From Talpa occidentalis (taxonomy: Eukaryota > Chordata > Mammalia > Eulipotyphla > Talpidae): a stretch of DNA of 64,000 nt. Numbering within the stretch: position 1 is the stretch's first letter; every line of letters starts with the position of its first letter. Below, one piece after another: positions 1 through 12,200 of the stretch. The DNA lies in contig NW_023604861.1 in assembly GCF_014898055.3 (NCBI RefSeq), positions 102,054,083-102,118,082 of the forward strand, written 5' to 3'. Made by a program: the position numbers and the translations under genes. The notes beneath the pieces were generated by a model. It was not told the DNA's origin, ran no database searches, and saw only the letters and a list, made by a program, of their open reading frames with translations.

Positions 1-493
1 TAATGGTGGGAGGGCAGAAAAGCCTGAGAATCATTTACCCTACAATGGCAAAAGAAATTTTGCAAGATATTATTAAGTTAAGACATTTACTATAGGAGGT
101 TATTCTGGATGATCTCAGTGGGTCCACTGTCATCACTGAGGTCCTTACAAGCAGGAACAGGCTTGTCAGAGTCCGAGAAGGTGATGTGATGTGTGATAAC
201 AGAAGCAAAGGTTAGACAGAAAGAGAAAATTTGAAGGTGCTAAATTGTTAGCTTTGGTGGTGGAGAAAACAGACCACAAATGAAAAGAGGCAGCCTCTAG
301 AAACTGGAAAAGTCAAGGAATGGATTCTCTCTAGATTCTCCAGAAGGAACCAGACTTGCCTACACTTAACTTTAGCTTAATAAGATTGATTTGAACTTCT
401 GGTCTCCATAAGAGTAAGACAATACATTTGTGATGTTTTAAGCTACTGCATTTGTGGTAATTTGTTCTGGCATCAATAAGAAATTAATACACC
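1..493 (+). mobile_element. MLT1 LTR (MaLR), 3' portion to full
   Basis: From about base 36 on, the order of blocks is that of an MLT1 solo LTR: a GGCAAAAGAAATTTTGC block, then GGTCCTTACAAGCAGG, CAGAGTCCGAGAAGG, CTCCAGAAGGAACC, and the end AAGAAATTAATACACC. It is an old, diverged, sense copy. The first 35 bases are less certain as part of this element. Confidence 0.72.
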
Positions 494-1084
494 CTCTTTG
501 CAGGCTTTCTTAGTTCCAGCCATCCAAATTCTGGCTTTTCCTTATCTCTCCATTGTCCTATAGTAAGATTCCAACAGACTCTGACTGAGGAGAAAGTCTG
601 CACTTTCCAATACATTAATTATTTGTCATATGTGACTATATTTAAATTTTTATCTGATTAAGATAAAATAATCAGTTCCTTTGTTATAGTAGCTACCAGC
701 CAACTATGGCTAGTGGCTACTGAATTGTATAGTGAAGATTCAGAAAAATTCTGTTACCACAGACAGTTCTGCTGGGCAATGTTAGTTATAATGACATACT
801 GTGCACCACCAGTTTTTATAAGCCACCAGGCCCTCAATTTGTCTTTACATTTCCCTGGTGGGCTATAGAATAAATGGTGTCGGTCATTGGGGGACTTTCC
901 AGGGTTGAGAAATGACTGAAATGAACATATTTGAGTGAGCATTCTGGAAAATGCCAAGTATGTGGGGGGTTAGTTTCTTGGCCAAAGCCAGGAGACCCCC
1001 TCTAGGTCTCTGACTTCCCAAGGGACTGCTGCCTGATCTCAGGGAGCACAAGTGGCCTTTTGCGTTGCTTGGGAAAATCTGTCC
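494..1084. other. Intergenic stretch without recognised feature
   Basis: AT-rich single-copy-looking DNA. I see no gene, exon or clear repeat. Confidence 0.5.
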
Positions 1085-1379
1085 TCATAGTTAGATGACA
1101 AAAACATTCTTCAGTATTTTCTTCTAATATGTTCAGAAGTTTTTACTGTAAAACTTTCTTTAATTCATCTGAAATTGATTTTTGGGTATGATATGAAATA
1201 GTGATCTAAGCTTATTTTCCCTGATTCAGTGCAAATATCTTATCATCCCCTCCCACCTTCCAACTAATTTGAAATGCCACTTTGGTCATGTAATAAATTT
1301 CCACAAATAATGGATGATTTTCTATTTTCATAGCCTGTGTGATTACCATATTGCTTTAAGTGCTACAACTTGGCTCTTT

Positions 1380-1644
1380 TTTTTTTAAAGATTTTTTTAT
1401 TTGTACAAGAACCGGGGTACAGGCCAGATGTGCAGGAGGGTGAGAGGATTCACCAGAGACAGAGCAGGGAACAGAACAGGCAGACTGACGAAATACACTG
1501 CTTAGGGGAGCAGCAGGTGAGGCAGCAGAGGTCTGCCACGCCATGTGGGACTCTCACCAGCTGGCCTGGATTGAACCCGCACTGCAGAGGCTGCGAACAG
1601 CTTCACAGTGCTGTGCTCAACAGCCTGCGCCATAAGGGAAGGCC
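1380..1644 (-). mobile_element. tRNA-derived SINE, type A
   Basis: Antisense full-length copy. The target-site duplication is CAACTTGGCTCTTT at 1366-1379 against CAACTTCGCTCTTT at 1645-1658. It carries the type A tail block (GGGGTACAGGCCAG on the plus strand). Confidence 0.93.
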
Positions 1645-2145
1645 CAACTTCGCTCTTTATTTGCCAACAGGGCCATTCCTCTCTCTTTCTTATCTTTCTA
1701 TATTTTGTCTGCTCTTGTTTCCTCTTCCGGATGTACTTCAGAATCAGCTTGCCAAGTTTCACCTAAATATCCAGTGGACATTTTTTGGGAATTATTTTGA
1801 ATTTAGACTAATGAGATCATTTATATCTTAAAAACATCTCTCAATCAAAGAACAAGAACTGATGTTCCATGTATTGAGGTTATTATTTTTGAACTTCTTT
1901 GAAGTTTTATACCTCTCTTCATTTCATTTTAAGTCAATTTTAAGGCATTTTGTTGTTGCTGATTTGAAAAGTTTTGTTCCCCATGGATTTTTAAATTGCT
2001 TAATGTCAGTACAGAGAAAACCACTGATTTTTGTATGTGGCTTTCTTACTAAATCCTCTTTCTATTGTAATAATTTTGTTGATTCCCTGGAATTTTCTGA
2101 TAGACAATCATAGCATCTACAAACCAAGATAGTTCTTCCTCTTTT

Positions 2146-2406
2146 TTTTTTTTTTTTTTTTAAGATTTATTTATTTATTTATACAAGTACTGGGTATAGT
2201 CAGAAGCATGGGAGGGTGAGAGAATTCACCAGAGCCAGAGGGGAGAGCAGAGCAGGCAGACTGACGAAACACACTGCTGAGAGGGGCAGCGGGCGGCAGG
2301 AGAGGTGTGGGACCCTCGCCCAGCAGCCCGGGATGGAACCGTTGCTGCAGAGGCTGCGGGCATCTTCGCAACCCAGTGCTCAACCGCTGCACCATCGGGG
2401 AGGCCC
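2146..2406 (-). mobile_element. tRNA-derived SINE, type B
   Basis: Antisense full-length copy with a perfect 15-bp target duplication AGTTCTTCCTCTTTT (2131-2145 and 2407-2421). Type B tail (CACTGGGTATAGTCAGAAGC). Confidence 0.95.
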
Positions 2407-3071
2407 AGTTCTTCCTCTTTTGTTGCTGGTATCTTCATCTCTCACTTTTCTTAGCTTTAGTCATTGGCACATTCAGCATTGTGTTGAATACTAGTTGTCA
2501 CAGGTAGTGTCCCTGTTATTTCCTGACTTTTTAATGGAAATATTTCTATTATTTCACCATTAGGTATAATGTTTCCTCTTTCCCTACTTTCCTCAGAGAG
2601 ATACATTGATACTTAACCAAAATGTTATTTTATATTTGGGATGATTAAGTATTTTAAAAAAAATTGAGAATGTTGAATTACAATGATTTATTTAGAGACA
2701 TTAAAATTCTTAATATTGAACTAGTCTTATATTTGTGGAATAAACCCTACTTGGCCACAAAGTAGCATTTAAGTGCACTGATACATTCCATTTGCTAGTA
2801 TTTTATTTGTACTCTACTCCCATTTTAGGATGTTAGCTTTTTTACTTTTAAATTATTATGTATGTATTTATTTACAGTTTTGTCCAGTTGGGTTTTTGTT
2901 TGCCTGTCAAATGATTTAGGAAACATTCCATCTTTTTCAAGCCCCTGGAATCTTTATATATGTCCTAAATATCCGGGAAAACTTTGCTGTAACTATCTGA
3001 GATAAATCTAACTTTAATTTCTATAGTGATTCATCTGTCTTGCTTTTCTATCTCCTTAAAAGTTACCTCCT

Positions 3072-3540
3072 CACACCATTCATTGACACATTATTCACAT
3101 TAACCAAAATGTGGAAACAACCAAAGTGCCCATCACCAGATCAGTGGCTAAACAAGATGTGGTGTACATAGACAAAGGAATATTTATTATCCACCCACAA
3201 AAACAAGTGAGGTCGGGACATATGCTACTATATAGATGAATCATGGAAACATGGTAAGTGAAACAAGTTGTCACAGAAAGAAAAAGATTATGCAGTTCTT
3301 ATATGAAATAGCTAGATAGGCCAATTCAGAGACAGAAAGTAGATTAGAGGTTATCAGGGCTGGGAGAAGAGGGGAATGTGGAGTCATTGCTTAATGGTTA
3401 TAAAGTTTCTGTTTGCGGTGATGGAAAGGATGTGGAAACATAGCAGTAAGCGTTGCACAAGAGCGAATGTAATTAATGCCACTAAATTGCATTTAAAGTG
3501 GTTAAAATGACATCTGATCACAATAAAAAATTTAATCCAT
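3072..3540 (+). mobile_element. Old L1 3' end (L1M class), sense
   Basis: Matches the typical old L1 end: ATGTGGAAACAACCAAAGTG, the AGACAGAAAGTAGATTAGAGG block, then ACTAAATTGCATTTAAAGTGG and a CACAATAAAAAATTTAA end. Confidence 0.8.
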
Positions 3541-3574
3541 ACAAAATGACTTTTGTTTAGAAAGATCATTTGGG

Positions 3575-3850
3575 GGCCTCCCCGGTGGCACAGCGGTTGA
3601 GCGCTGGGTTGCGAAGCTGCCCGCAGCCTCTGCGGCGCCGGTTCGATCCCCGGCTGCTCCCCGGCCACCGGAGGAGGGTCCCACATGGCGCGCAGACCTC
3701 TCCTGCTGCCCACTGCTCCCCTCAGCAGTGTACTTTGTCAGTCTGCCTGCTCTGCTCTCCCCTCCGACTCTGGTGAATTCTCTCACCCTCCCGCGCTTCT
3801 GACTGTGCCCAGTGCTTGCATAAATAAATAAATAAATCTAAAAAAAAAAA
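3575..3850 (+). mobile_element. tRNA-derived SINE, type B
   Basis: Sense full-length copy with a perfect 16-bp target duplication AGAAAGATCATTTGGG (3559-3574 and 3851-3866). The head has the A-box-like TGGCACAGCGGTTGAG and B-box-like GGTTCGATCCC. The tail has TAAATAAATAAATCT plus A-run. Confidence 0.96.
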
Positions 3851-3873
3851 AGAAAGATCATTTGGGTAATTTT

Positions 3874-4137
3874 TTAAAATAGATTTATTTTTATTTATCT
3901 ATGCATACAAGACCTAGGTTGTAGGCCAGAGGTGTGTGTGTGTAGGAGGCTTCACCTGAGACAGAGTGGGAGGAGCACAGGCAGATGTACCCAGATACAT
4001 GGCTGAGGGGAGCAGCATAGGAGACAGGAGGGATCTGCTGCGCCATGTGGGTCCCTTCCCTAGAGGAGGATCGAACTCAGTGGCTGGCGATAGCTTGATA
4101 GCCCTGAGACTTGAACCCCTGTGGCATGGGGGAGGCC
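3874..4137 (-). mobile_element. tRNA-derived SINE, type A, diverged
   Basis: Antisense copy with an eroded target duplication (CATTTGGGTAATTTT against CATTTAGGTCATTTT). It is older than its neighbour at 3575, which landed inside this element's left target repeat. Confidence 0.9.
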
Positions 4138-4149
4138 CATTTAGGTCAT

Positions 4150-7060
4150 TTTTATTTTCCTTGAATAATGTCCATTTCTTTTAAATTGTTCAAATTTTCT
4201 AGTATGAATTTGTAATTTTGCTAGCTTTAAGCATTTTATTTATTTGTATGTTTTTCCTTTTAGTTCAGATTTGCCAAAAGCTTGGTCATGTTGCTTTTTT
4301 GCCACAAGAAACAATTCTTATTGACGATGTAGTGGGTTTTTCTTGTCAATTAACTTTCCCTATTATCTTTATAAATTTCTATGAATGGAGTTCTTTCAAT
4401 GTCTTTTCAGTTTTCAGTTTGGGGCATGTAGTACCCCTACATTCCTTTACTTCAAAATAACTTAGAAGCTTAATTAAAATTTATTTTTCCAAATACCGGA
4501 TGGTCTCACTCATAGCAGGAATCTAGAAAACTTAAATAAGGGACCAGGAAAAAGAATAACTATAAGAAAGTAAAAATCAAAATCAAAACAACTATGAAAC
4601 AGAGACACTCTATGGGGAGTGGGGTGCAGGGAAGAGAGGAATTGGGGTCAAAATAAGGGGGTCGCAATTGTATGGGGAATATAAAAATAAAATTTATAAT
4701 AAAAAATAAAATTTATTTTTCCAATCCTCAGAATTAAATATTGTAAAAACTTACAAGTCAACTGATTTTTTTTGCTACCTGCTTGTGATTACTCATTTTA
4801 AATTTTACTGTGATTTGTACATTTTTAACTATATTGAGATTCAATATAGTTTAATTCATGGTGGCTATTATGAGTGTTCTGGAACCAATTGGAAAGAATG
4901 CATGTGAATATCTATGTATATATGTGTAAATATACGTAAAAACAAATGTGTATGTAAGTCAGTAGTTTTCTATTTTATCCAGACCCTCCACAAACATACA
5001 GAATTGATTATTTGATTATTTTTTGTCTGTTTAACTTTTGGCTTTCTGAGAAAAGTTTGTTAAAATGTCCCACTAGGATTTTGATTGTCAATTTTTTTTT
5101 GCATGTTTGTCTTACATACAAAACCTCTGTTACTAAGAGGCAAAGGCTCATGACAATATGTTTTCTTGTCAGACAGTACCTTTAACCATTATGAGATGTC
5201 TTTTCTCATTCCATCCAGTAATTTAGCCTTAAAATCTATTGTCCAATGTTAATATTACTATATTTATTTTCTTTATTATTTTCAATCTGCGTGAATGTTA
5301 ACTTACATGATCCTTCTGAGCTAATACACTGATCCTCTATAAGTTCTAGTCCATTTTCATCCTCTTTCTTATACTCTATTTTCCACTTCCTGGGAATCTC
5401 TCTCAAATTCTTACCCTTTCATTGAATTTATCATATATGCGATTGTGTTATTAATTTCCAAGACAATTTTTGAATGTTCTTTATTCATAGTCTACTGATT
5501 TTTTTTTTTTTTACAGACACAGTTTTCTTTGGCTTTTCTGAAAATATCAGTACTTTGCTAAATTTCTTGGGATTCTGTTTTATTTCCATTTCTCTAAAAT
5601 TCTTTTTGTTTTCTTTTGCTGACTTTTTGGTTTACTTTCTGCTTTTATGTGGAAGCTTTCTTCAAATATCTGTTGCCTTTAGATTGCCTTTCACAGTTAG
5701 AAAACAATCATTTAAAATCTTATTGGAAGTCCTTAGTGGGAGAGTGTGATTTGTTTCCTAGAAGGTTCACCATAAGGAGATCTGGCTGAGCAATATAGTT
5801 GGGGGACTCTAATGATGAATATTCATAAGGTCTTTTCTTTTAGGTTAGTCAGATTCCTGAGAGAGATTGTCTCCAACACCTAGGAGTTAGAGTGCAGGCT
5901 ACCAACATTCTTGGAACCAAGTGGAGGAAGGAGACCAGGGAGCTTATACTTCACAGGGTTCAGAATGGCCCCTCATTCTTAGCCAAAGCCATGAGTCTAG
6001 TGTCCAAGTCCCAAAGTGAGAAAACATGTGAAACAGACCCACAGTCTGGAGGTGAGTCAGAAGCAACACATCCCCATCATGTAATGGGAGTTGGAAATGC
6101 TTGAAATGGCATCCCTTATCTTCTAATTTCTAGAATGAGTTTTCTTTTGCTGAAGTACATTCTTAAATATTATCTTTCTAACAGGTCCTATAGGATCTAA
6201 ACTGTCTTAATTTTTGAATTTTCAAAGGTGTCTTTATTTTGACCTTCCGCTTGAATGTCAGTTTGCTGCATATAAAGGTTATTAAAGAGTGAAGTGATTT
6301 TTACTTGGAATCTTGAGGGTTTTTTATTTTCATAGCTCCCCCCACCACCTTTGATATTTATTGTTTTTAATGCTGATTTGAGTCTTGTTGATAACCTGCA
6401 TTCTTGATAACCTGCTTTAGTTTTCTGGAAGTTTTAAGAATTTCTTTTTATCCTTGGAGCTTAAAATTTTAAGATGATATTCCAGATTATACCTCTGCAT
6501 TTTTTTTTCCCCAGGTCAACACACAGTGGACTCAAGTTTGAGAATTCTTATTTTCCATTAGTTCTGGGAAGTTTTGGTCAATTACTTATGTGAATATTTG
6601 CTCCCCTCTTTTGTCTTTATTAGAACTCATAGGAAAAATAGCCATTTCCATCTATGTCTTATACTTTCTATCATAATTTAAGATTGTTGTTACTTTATCC
6701 TTTAGTACTAAATGGAGGGAGAATTTCTTAGGTTGAACATATACTTTCAACGGAGTCCATTCTTATATTCAGCCCAATTACTTATGTTTTTATTTCATGA
6801 ACCATTACTAGGTATTAGAGCAAGTATTCAAATTCAGAGCCTGTGCTATGAGGCACTGAATTGTGAGTAAAGGGTGTAATTTTTTTTTCCTTAACTCAAT
6901 TAATCTTTGTTCTTTGGTAGAGTAACTTATTCCACCTATACTTACTGGAATAATTGATATATATGAATGTACTCTGACCATCCTGACATAAGGATAGAAA
7001 ATGTTTAAAATTTCTCTGAGGAGATCACTTATACTTTAAAGTATTGTTTTCTTGATTAAG
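4150..7060 (-). mobile_element. Old L1 ORF2/ORF1/5' region, antisense, heavily diverged
   Basis: The 4160-4460 and 4990-5300 stretches follow the reverse strand of old L1 ORF2, for example AAAATGTCCCACTAGGATTT. The T-rich part to about 7060 resembles the 5' region of the same class. A younger L1 sits at 4493-4706. The right boundary is vague. Confidence 0.55.
4493..4706 (+). mobile_element. Young 5'-truncated L1 3' end, sense
   Basis: A 214-bp insert flanked by an 18-bp duplication TAAAATTTATTTTTCCAA (4475-4492 and 4707-4724). Contains the TGGTCTCACTCATAGCAGGA block and ends CAATTGTATGGGGAATAT plus an AATAAA-rich tail. Confidence 0.92.
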
Positions 7061-7186
7061 TTTATTTCATCAATTTGATGATTTTGATGCCTTTATTTTC
7101 TGTGTTGCTTTTCCAAAAATATTAAGTTAATCTTGGTTTTCTGTGTTTATGCTTGAGATTCCCTCTTCATTTGTCCTTGAATTTTT

Positions 7187-7481
7187 TTTTTTTTTTGAAT
7201 GTGTGTGCCTTCCACACATTCACAAAGATTTTCTGCTCCTCAATAAGGAAAGCACACTTGATCCTGTCACAGACACATTTAGCTCTGCTGACATGCTTTC
7301 TTGTTTTAGGTAGCTTCATAAGAACTTCAGTCCTCACAGCTTGAACTCTTTGAAGTCATCCTGGACACACTCAACATTTGCACCTAGCAGCTTCTGCAAG
7401 ATTCTTAGTGGAAAGGCAAACAATTCTAAATCTGCAGTTCAGGCCATCCTCAACTCTATACTGTACTGTAGCCTAGGATGT
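7187..7481 (-). pseudogene. RPL34: RPL34 processed pseudogene, truncated at both ends
   Basis: Minus-strand retrocopy of ribosomal protein L34. The clearest block is [19 protein letters not shown] near its 3' end. Upstream DNA matches the L34 frame at the RIVYLYTKK region and at the segment before KKHVSRA, with an internal deletion of about 20 bp after HVSRA. The copy ends in a poly(A) run (T-run at 7181-7196) placed inside the coding region, a few codons short of the normal stop. It is frameshifted and dead. Confidence 0.82.
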
Positions 7482-7552
7482 TGTAGGGTAAATGGTTTTT
7501 CAGGCTTTTGTGCCCTCCCACCATTAGGATTGCCTGGCCTGATGGGGCACCT

Positions 7553-8000
7553 GTAGTTGTTACATTCTTGCAAACTATCTTGTTTACTACTGTGGGCCAT
7601 GGGAGGAGTATTCAGATAGTCACCAAGAGGAGAAGCCAGAGAAGCAGAAGAGAAACGGGAGAGAGAAGCGGAGAAGGAAAGCTAGAAGACAGGGAGAGAG
7701 AAAAGCCCAGAGTGGAAGACTTGCTGGGGGCTTGGAGGCCTCCTGGCCTCCTGGCTCCCCAGCACCCCTGCCTGCTGTGTACCTGTTTGCCACATTACAT
7801 GTAAAGCTCAATAAAAGCCTGAGAAAGTCACCGAGGGCTCCAGAACTCCTTTACTCGCCTGTCTGCTGGGATCCTAGAAACTTGCTCAGTGGCCCTTCCT
7901 GCCCCTATAGATGGTATGTCAAGTGCTGAGCCAGTCTGAAGGCCTCTAGTCACCATTCCCAGAAAAGGAAAAAGACCTGCATTGAGTGTTCTGATTACAA
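7553..8000 (+). mobile_element. Possible retroviral-type LTR remnant
   Basis: Purine-rich block, then CTCAATAAAAGCCTGAG at about 7808, resembling an LTR polyadenylation signal and R region, followed by a pyrimidine-rich U5-like stretch. No clean TG...CA edges, primer site or viral genes were found, so this is only a suggestion. Confidence 0.3.
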
Positions 8001-9139
8001 TAGTCTGCCTCCTCATTTTGGAGAAGGATCGGGATTTGGGATTAGGTTGGTGTGCAACGTTTTTCTCCCAGTTCTCCCTCCTGTAATGTGTTAATTCCCT
8101 GAGGCCCTGACTATGTTATCTATTCTTTGTGTCTCCTGTGCCAACTTTCTCACTTAGGAGAAACCGTCTTGTATTTTGGAAGCAAATACTGAGTCAGTTC
8201 TTTCCAGCCCCTTCTTTTGCCCCCCAATGTCCCCGTGAAGGCTTGAGTATACTTCAGAGTCCACCTGTATCTTTCTTTAGCATGATACAGTGACTATTTC
8301 TCTTTTAAAAGTAAATCTGAAGATTTGAGACACATCCCACTATCACTACTGGATGTGCACAATGAAGGCAGGAGAAGTGAAAGGGCTGCTCCAGATATAG
8401 TTGCTTAACTAATTGCCCTAACAATCGTTGAAAGTCTAGGCCTGTGCTTTGTAGTCATTTGTGCTGAGTGTGGAGATGTTTTAGAACTGCTTTTGTGCCT
8501 CTGAATTTTAAGCAGGATTTTTCCTGTTTTCAATTGGCCATTAATGCAGTTTTTTAATTCTTTTTCTTCTAGGAATTTCTCAAATTTCTGGACCACAGAA
8601 ATTTCTTTTTGTATTTTTTGTGATGTTCTGCTTTAGTTATTTCTTTTGTGGAGAGAAGGACAAACATGTCTTCAGTTCCTCAGTTAGCCAACCTGATTCA
8701 GTATTCTCTACTTTTTTAAAAAAATTATTTTTATATAAAGCAAAATAAGTGGGGGAAAAAAGTGTCTATTTGTGGGTGAATTTTTTCCTCACAGCCACCT
8801 CCAACAGTTTAACTTAGGAAACCTTATTTTTGATCTTAAGAGTCCAAGCCGAGTAGAGACCATGGTACTTGGCCAAACCAGTAAACTATCTTTTCTAATT
8901 TTTTGATCACTCATCTTTTAGTTTGACCCCTTTTAGTTGCTTGAGTCACCCAGCCCATTTTTCACTTAATTTGAATCAGCATTGTCAAATAGTCTACCTG
9001 CTCTTATATAAAAAATTATCTAAGAAATGGATTTGCTTTAAAATGCTAAGAATTTAATATATTTTTCCTACCAGTAATAGCTGTACTTTGAAAATGATGA
9101 ATGAACAAAAGCAGTGATCACCCACTGTAATCAGTGATC
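8001..9139. other. Intergenic stretch without recognised feature
   Basis: No gene or firm repeat assignment. A short open minus-strand frame at 8405-8596 has no recognisable match. Confidence 0.4.
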
Positions 9140-9494
9140 TGATTACAGACTAAATTTTGTGCCCTTCCCAAATCCACACGTTGAAATCCTAACACCCTAT
9201 GTATGGTATTGGGACGTGGGCCTTTGGAAGGGATTTAGGTCATGAGGGTAGAACCCTCATGAATGGGATTATTGCCCTTGCATAGAGATATGAGAAAGCT
9301 TGTTTTTGCTGTCTTTGCTCTTTCTGCCTTGAGGATACAGTGAAAAGTCAGCACTCTGCAGCCTAGAAGAGGCTCTCATCAGAACCTAACGATGCTGCAC
9401 CCTATACTGACTTCCAGCCTCCAAAACTGTGAGAAATACGTTTATATGCTACCCAATCTATAGTATTTGGTTGTAGCAGCCTGAAAAAATACAG
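9140..9494 (+). mobile_element. MLT1 LTR (MaLR), near full length
   Basis: Runs in MLT1 order: AATCCTAACACCCTATGT, GGATTTAGGTCATGAGG, GGATTATTGCCCTTGCAT, TTCCAGCCTCCAAAACTGTG, and an end with AGCAGCCTGAAAAAATACAG. Sense, old. Confidence 0.88.
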
Positions 9495-10906
9495 GGGCAA
9501 AAAAGGTGCATTTCAGATATTGCAGAGATATTTAATGCACAATTTTCAGACCATTACCACATTGCCTGTTCATGAAGGTAGTCCTACCTTCTACAAATGG
9601 AATCTTATAGCAGTTCCAATCAAGTTTCCTTAGTCCTCTGTAGCCAAAGATAATAATGTTTACTGTTACCATTTTGGGAAAAAAGTCAGTGTAACCCCTG
9701 GATATTTGCTGAAGGTCACCTGTTGGGTAGGCATAAATGGACACCTTTGGGAAGGTGGAGGGCATGGTGAGTGGTAGTGCAGGGAGAAAAAGATTTCTCT
9801 TTTACTTCAATTTCTTCATTTTCTTCAGAAATGGCACAAAGACAACATCATTGTCCAAACCCCACTTCTTGTTTAGTGATCTTGTTGTAGGAATTTTCCT
9901 GTAAGGAGATAATCTCACCCTGTAAACCTGTGGCAGGGAGAATTAATCCAGACTGAAATGGTCCATTTGTCCGGAGGTGTGCACGTGAAAGAGGTTCGCC
10001 ATTTCTGTTAATCCTCCCAGTTCCTGGATTCCTCTTACACTGGATGGCATGTGCCTTTAATATATTGTCCAGATTCAATACTTTTCCTGCCACTTTTGGG
10101 TTTTTAATAACTCCATTTTCATTTAATTATTTTGATGGGCTTGGAATAGAGAACTCCAATCTTACCTCCTCTAATTTAGGGTTCCTTTTACTTTACCATT
10201 TTGATTCCTGCCAAACATTTCAGCATTGTTTGTTTTTAATTGAAGCTTAACACTCAGTTATGTGTACTAACCTTAAAGTGTATGCAACGATGATTTTTTT
10301 AGATTTTTTAACATTTGTATACAATCTAGCAGCCAGATCAATTTATGGAACACTTTAGCCATAACTGGCTAACCTAATGGTTTTACAATTATTAAATTTA
10401 GAATGAGTAAGCATACCTCTGTAATGTGTCATGACACAAAATGAAAGAAATTCACATAGTTTAGGATTAGAAAAGTCAGAATAACAGATTTACTGCAACA
10501 TCACTAGCTGCATAGTCTTTCTGGGCACACCATGATAAAACAATGTTTTTAACGTTAATTAAACATGTTTTATTATATATAACTTAAAAACCAACATGTA
10601 ACATTAAAATTCCTGGATTAGTCACACTTCATTACTCATCCCACCACCAGAATCAGTGTCAGGGTTCAGGGTGCTATTCTCTTCTTCTGGATACCAACCA
10701 TACTACTTCCGCAGCACAAAGGCACCAAACCCCAAACAATTGTGAAATTTTTGCAGAGTGACCCTTAGACCTCACTTTTACAAATTGGCTTATGCTTCCT
10801 GGTGGTTTCCTACTTTATCTGGTAAAGTTTAAATCGTGGCTCTTTGTGTGTGTGTGTGTGTGCATTAAATACATCTGAATTAAATAGGCAAATCTGGGAC
10901 TACTCT
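9495..10906. other. Intergenic stretch, nothing firm
   Basis: Minus-strand open frames at 9532-9765 and 9848-10093 could be decayed retrocopy pieces, but I recognise no family. A (GT)n run lies near 10845-10862. Confidence 0.4.
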
Positions 10907-10925
10907 CTAAGTTTTGTTTTTCTTT

Positions 10926-11199
10926 CTTTTTTTCTTTTTAAATATTTATTTATTTATGCATAAAAGAACTGGGGTACAGGGCAGAGGTGTGGGGGGTGAG
11001 AGGATTTACCAGAGACAGAGTGGGGAGCAGAACAGGCAGATAGACTGAAATACACTGTTGAGGGGAGCAGCGGGCAAGGCAGGAGAGGTCTGCTGCACCA
11101 TGTGGGTCTCCTCCCTGGCCGGGGATCAAACTGGTGCTTTAGTGGCTGCGAATAGCTTCATAGGCTGCGTCTTAACCCCTTGCACCACCAGGGAGGCCC
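10926..11199 (-). mobile_element. tRNA-derived SINE, type A
   Basis: Antisense copy with a perfect 19-bp target duplication CTAAGTTTTGTTTTTCTTT (10907-10925 and 11200-11218). Type A with a GCATAAAAGAACTGGGGTAC tail. Confidence 0.95.
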
Positions 11200-11699
11200 C
11201 TAAGTTTTGTTTTTCTTTATCTTAGTGGATTTGAGTGCACATTGCACACAATGACCCCATTACTTTCCTGTTTCAACATTTCAAAATGGCCTACAGAATC
11301 ATGTTTGGGATTGAGGGTATTTGCCTGTGTTCAAACCAATAGACTGGGGCATTGTCTTTGCACAGTCAGTCAGAGCTCTAAATAGTTGTCAAACATGTGC
11401 AATCAGACATGTAATTACCCAAAGTGCCCCTTTTCAGATCCCATTTTAACTACATTCCCATCATTTCTTACATTTGCCAGACATGTTGGTTTCTCAAGAT
11501 TGCAAGTCCAAAGGCTTAGACCATATGTGTCTAGACCATCTAGAATCACTTCTTATGTGGCTGGAATTCAGCAAATGTTGAAAAATAATAATTACTCATA
11601 AAGCATATTCAAGTGTTCCTTAATATAATGTCAACTATTTCCATTTGTCAAGTGACCAAATCTTTGACATAGAGAGTTTTGTTTTGCTTTGTTTGTTTT

Positions 11700-12200
11700 A
11701 AGAGAGACAGCCTGATGTAGGAGAGTAAGAGAAACTAAATGTGGTCTGGGCTTCCCTGCATAGAGTGGAGTCACCTTGAGCAAGTCATTAGATCTCCTAA
11801 ATCTCACCATCATTCTCAGCAAAATGCCAATTTTAAAAAAAAATTATTTATTTATTATTTATACAAGCACTGGGTACAGTCAGAAGCACGGGAGGGTGAG
11901 AGAATTCACCAGAGCCAGAGTGGGGAGCAGAGCAGGCAGAAGGACCGTAGTACACTGCTGAGGGGAGCAGCGGGCGGCAGGAGAGGTCTGCGTGCCATGT
12001 GGAACCCTCCTCCGGTGGCCGGGGAGCAGCTGGGGATCGAACCAGCGCTGCAGAGGCCTCAGGCAGCTTTGCAACCCAGCGCTCAACCGCTGTGCCACTG
12101 GGGAGGCCCAAAGTGCCAATGTTTTTAAAGCTGCATCATTTCAGGTTTATGATAAGGATCAGAGAAAACTGGGCAAGAAAACCTACCATTTTTTTCTACT
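11700..12200 (+). mobile_element. MIR fossil split by a SINE
   Basis: Sense MIR-type core with CACCTTGAGCAAGTCATTAG and AATCTCACCATC before the SINE, and a decayed continuation after it. Confidence 0.5.
11835..12109 (-). mobile_element. tRNA-derived SINE, type B
   Basis: Antisense copy with an imperfect duplication AAAATGCCAATTTT against AAAGTGCCAATGTT. Carries the AGAAGGACCG variant shared with the youngest copies. Confidence 0.93.

Larger units (their letters stand above)
1085..2930 (-). mobile_element. Old L1 ORF2 fragment, antisense, with two SINEs nested
   Basis: Order and wording match the reverse strand of L1 ORF2 (endonuclease-to-reverse-transcriptase part), for example around 1160-1300, 1770-2110 and 2450-2790. 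Many stops and indels show a fossil. SINEs at 1380-1644 and 2146-2406 sit inside and the L1 resumes after each. Confidence 0.68.

Noticed and set aside
3575..3650. tRNA gene candidate from A and B boxes
   Set aside because: It is the head of the SINE. No full cloverleaf with an intact anticodon arm could be supported, and it recurs with each SINE.
7553..8000. Endogenous retrovirus with coding genes
   Set aside because: Only an LTR-like stretch with AATAAA. No gag, pol or env similarity anywhere nearby.
9532..10093. Two minus-strand frames that looked like a possible retrocopy
   Set aside because: No protein family recognised, no poly(A) or target duplication seen.
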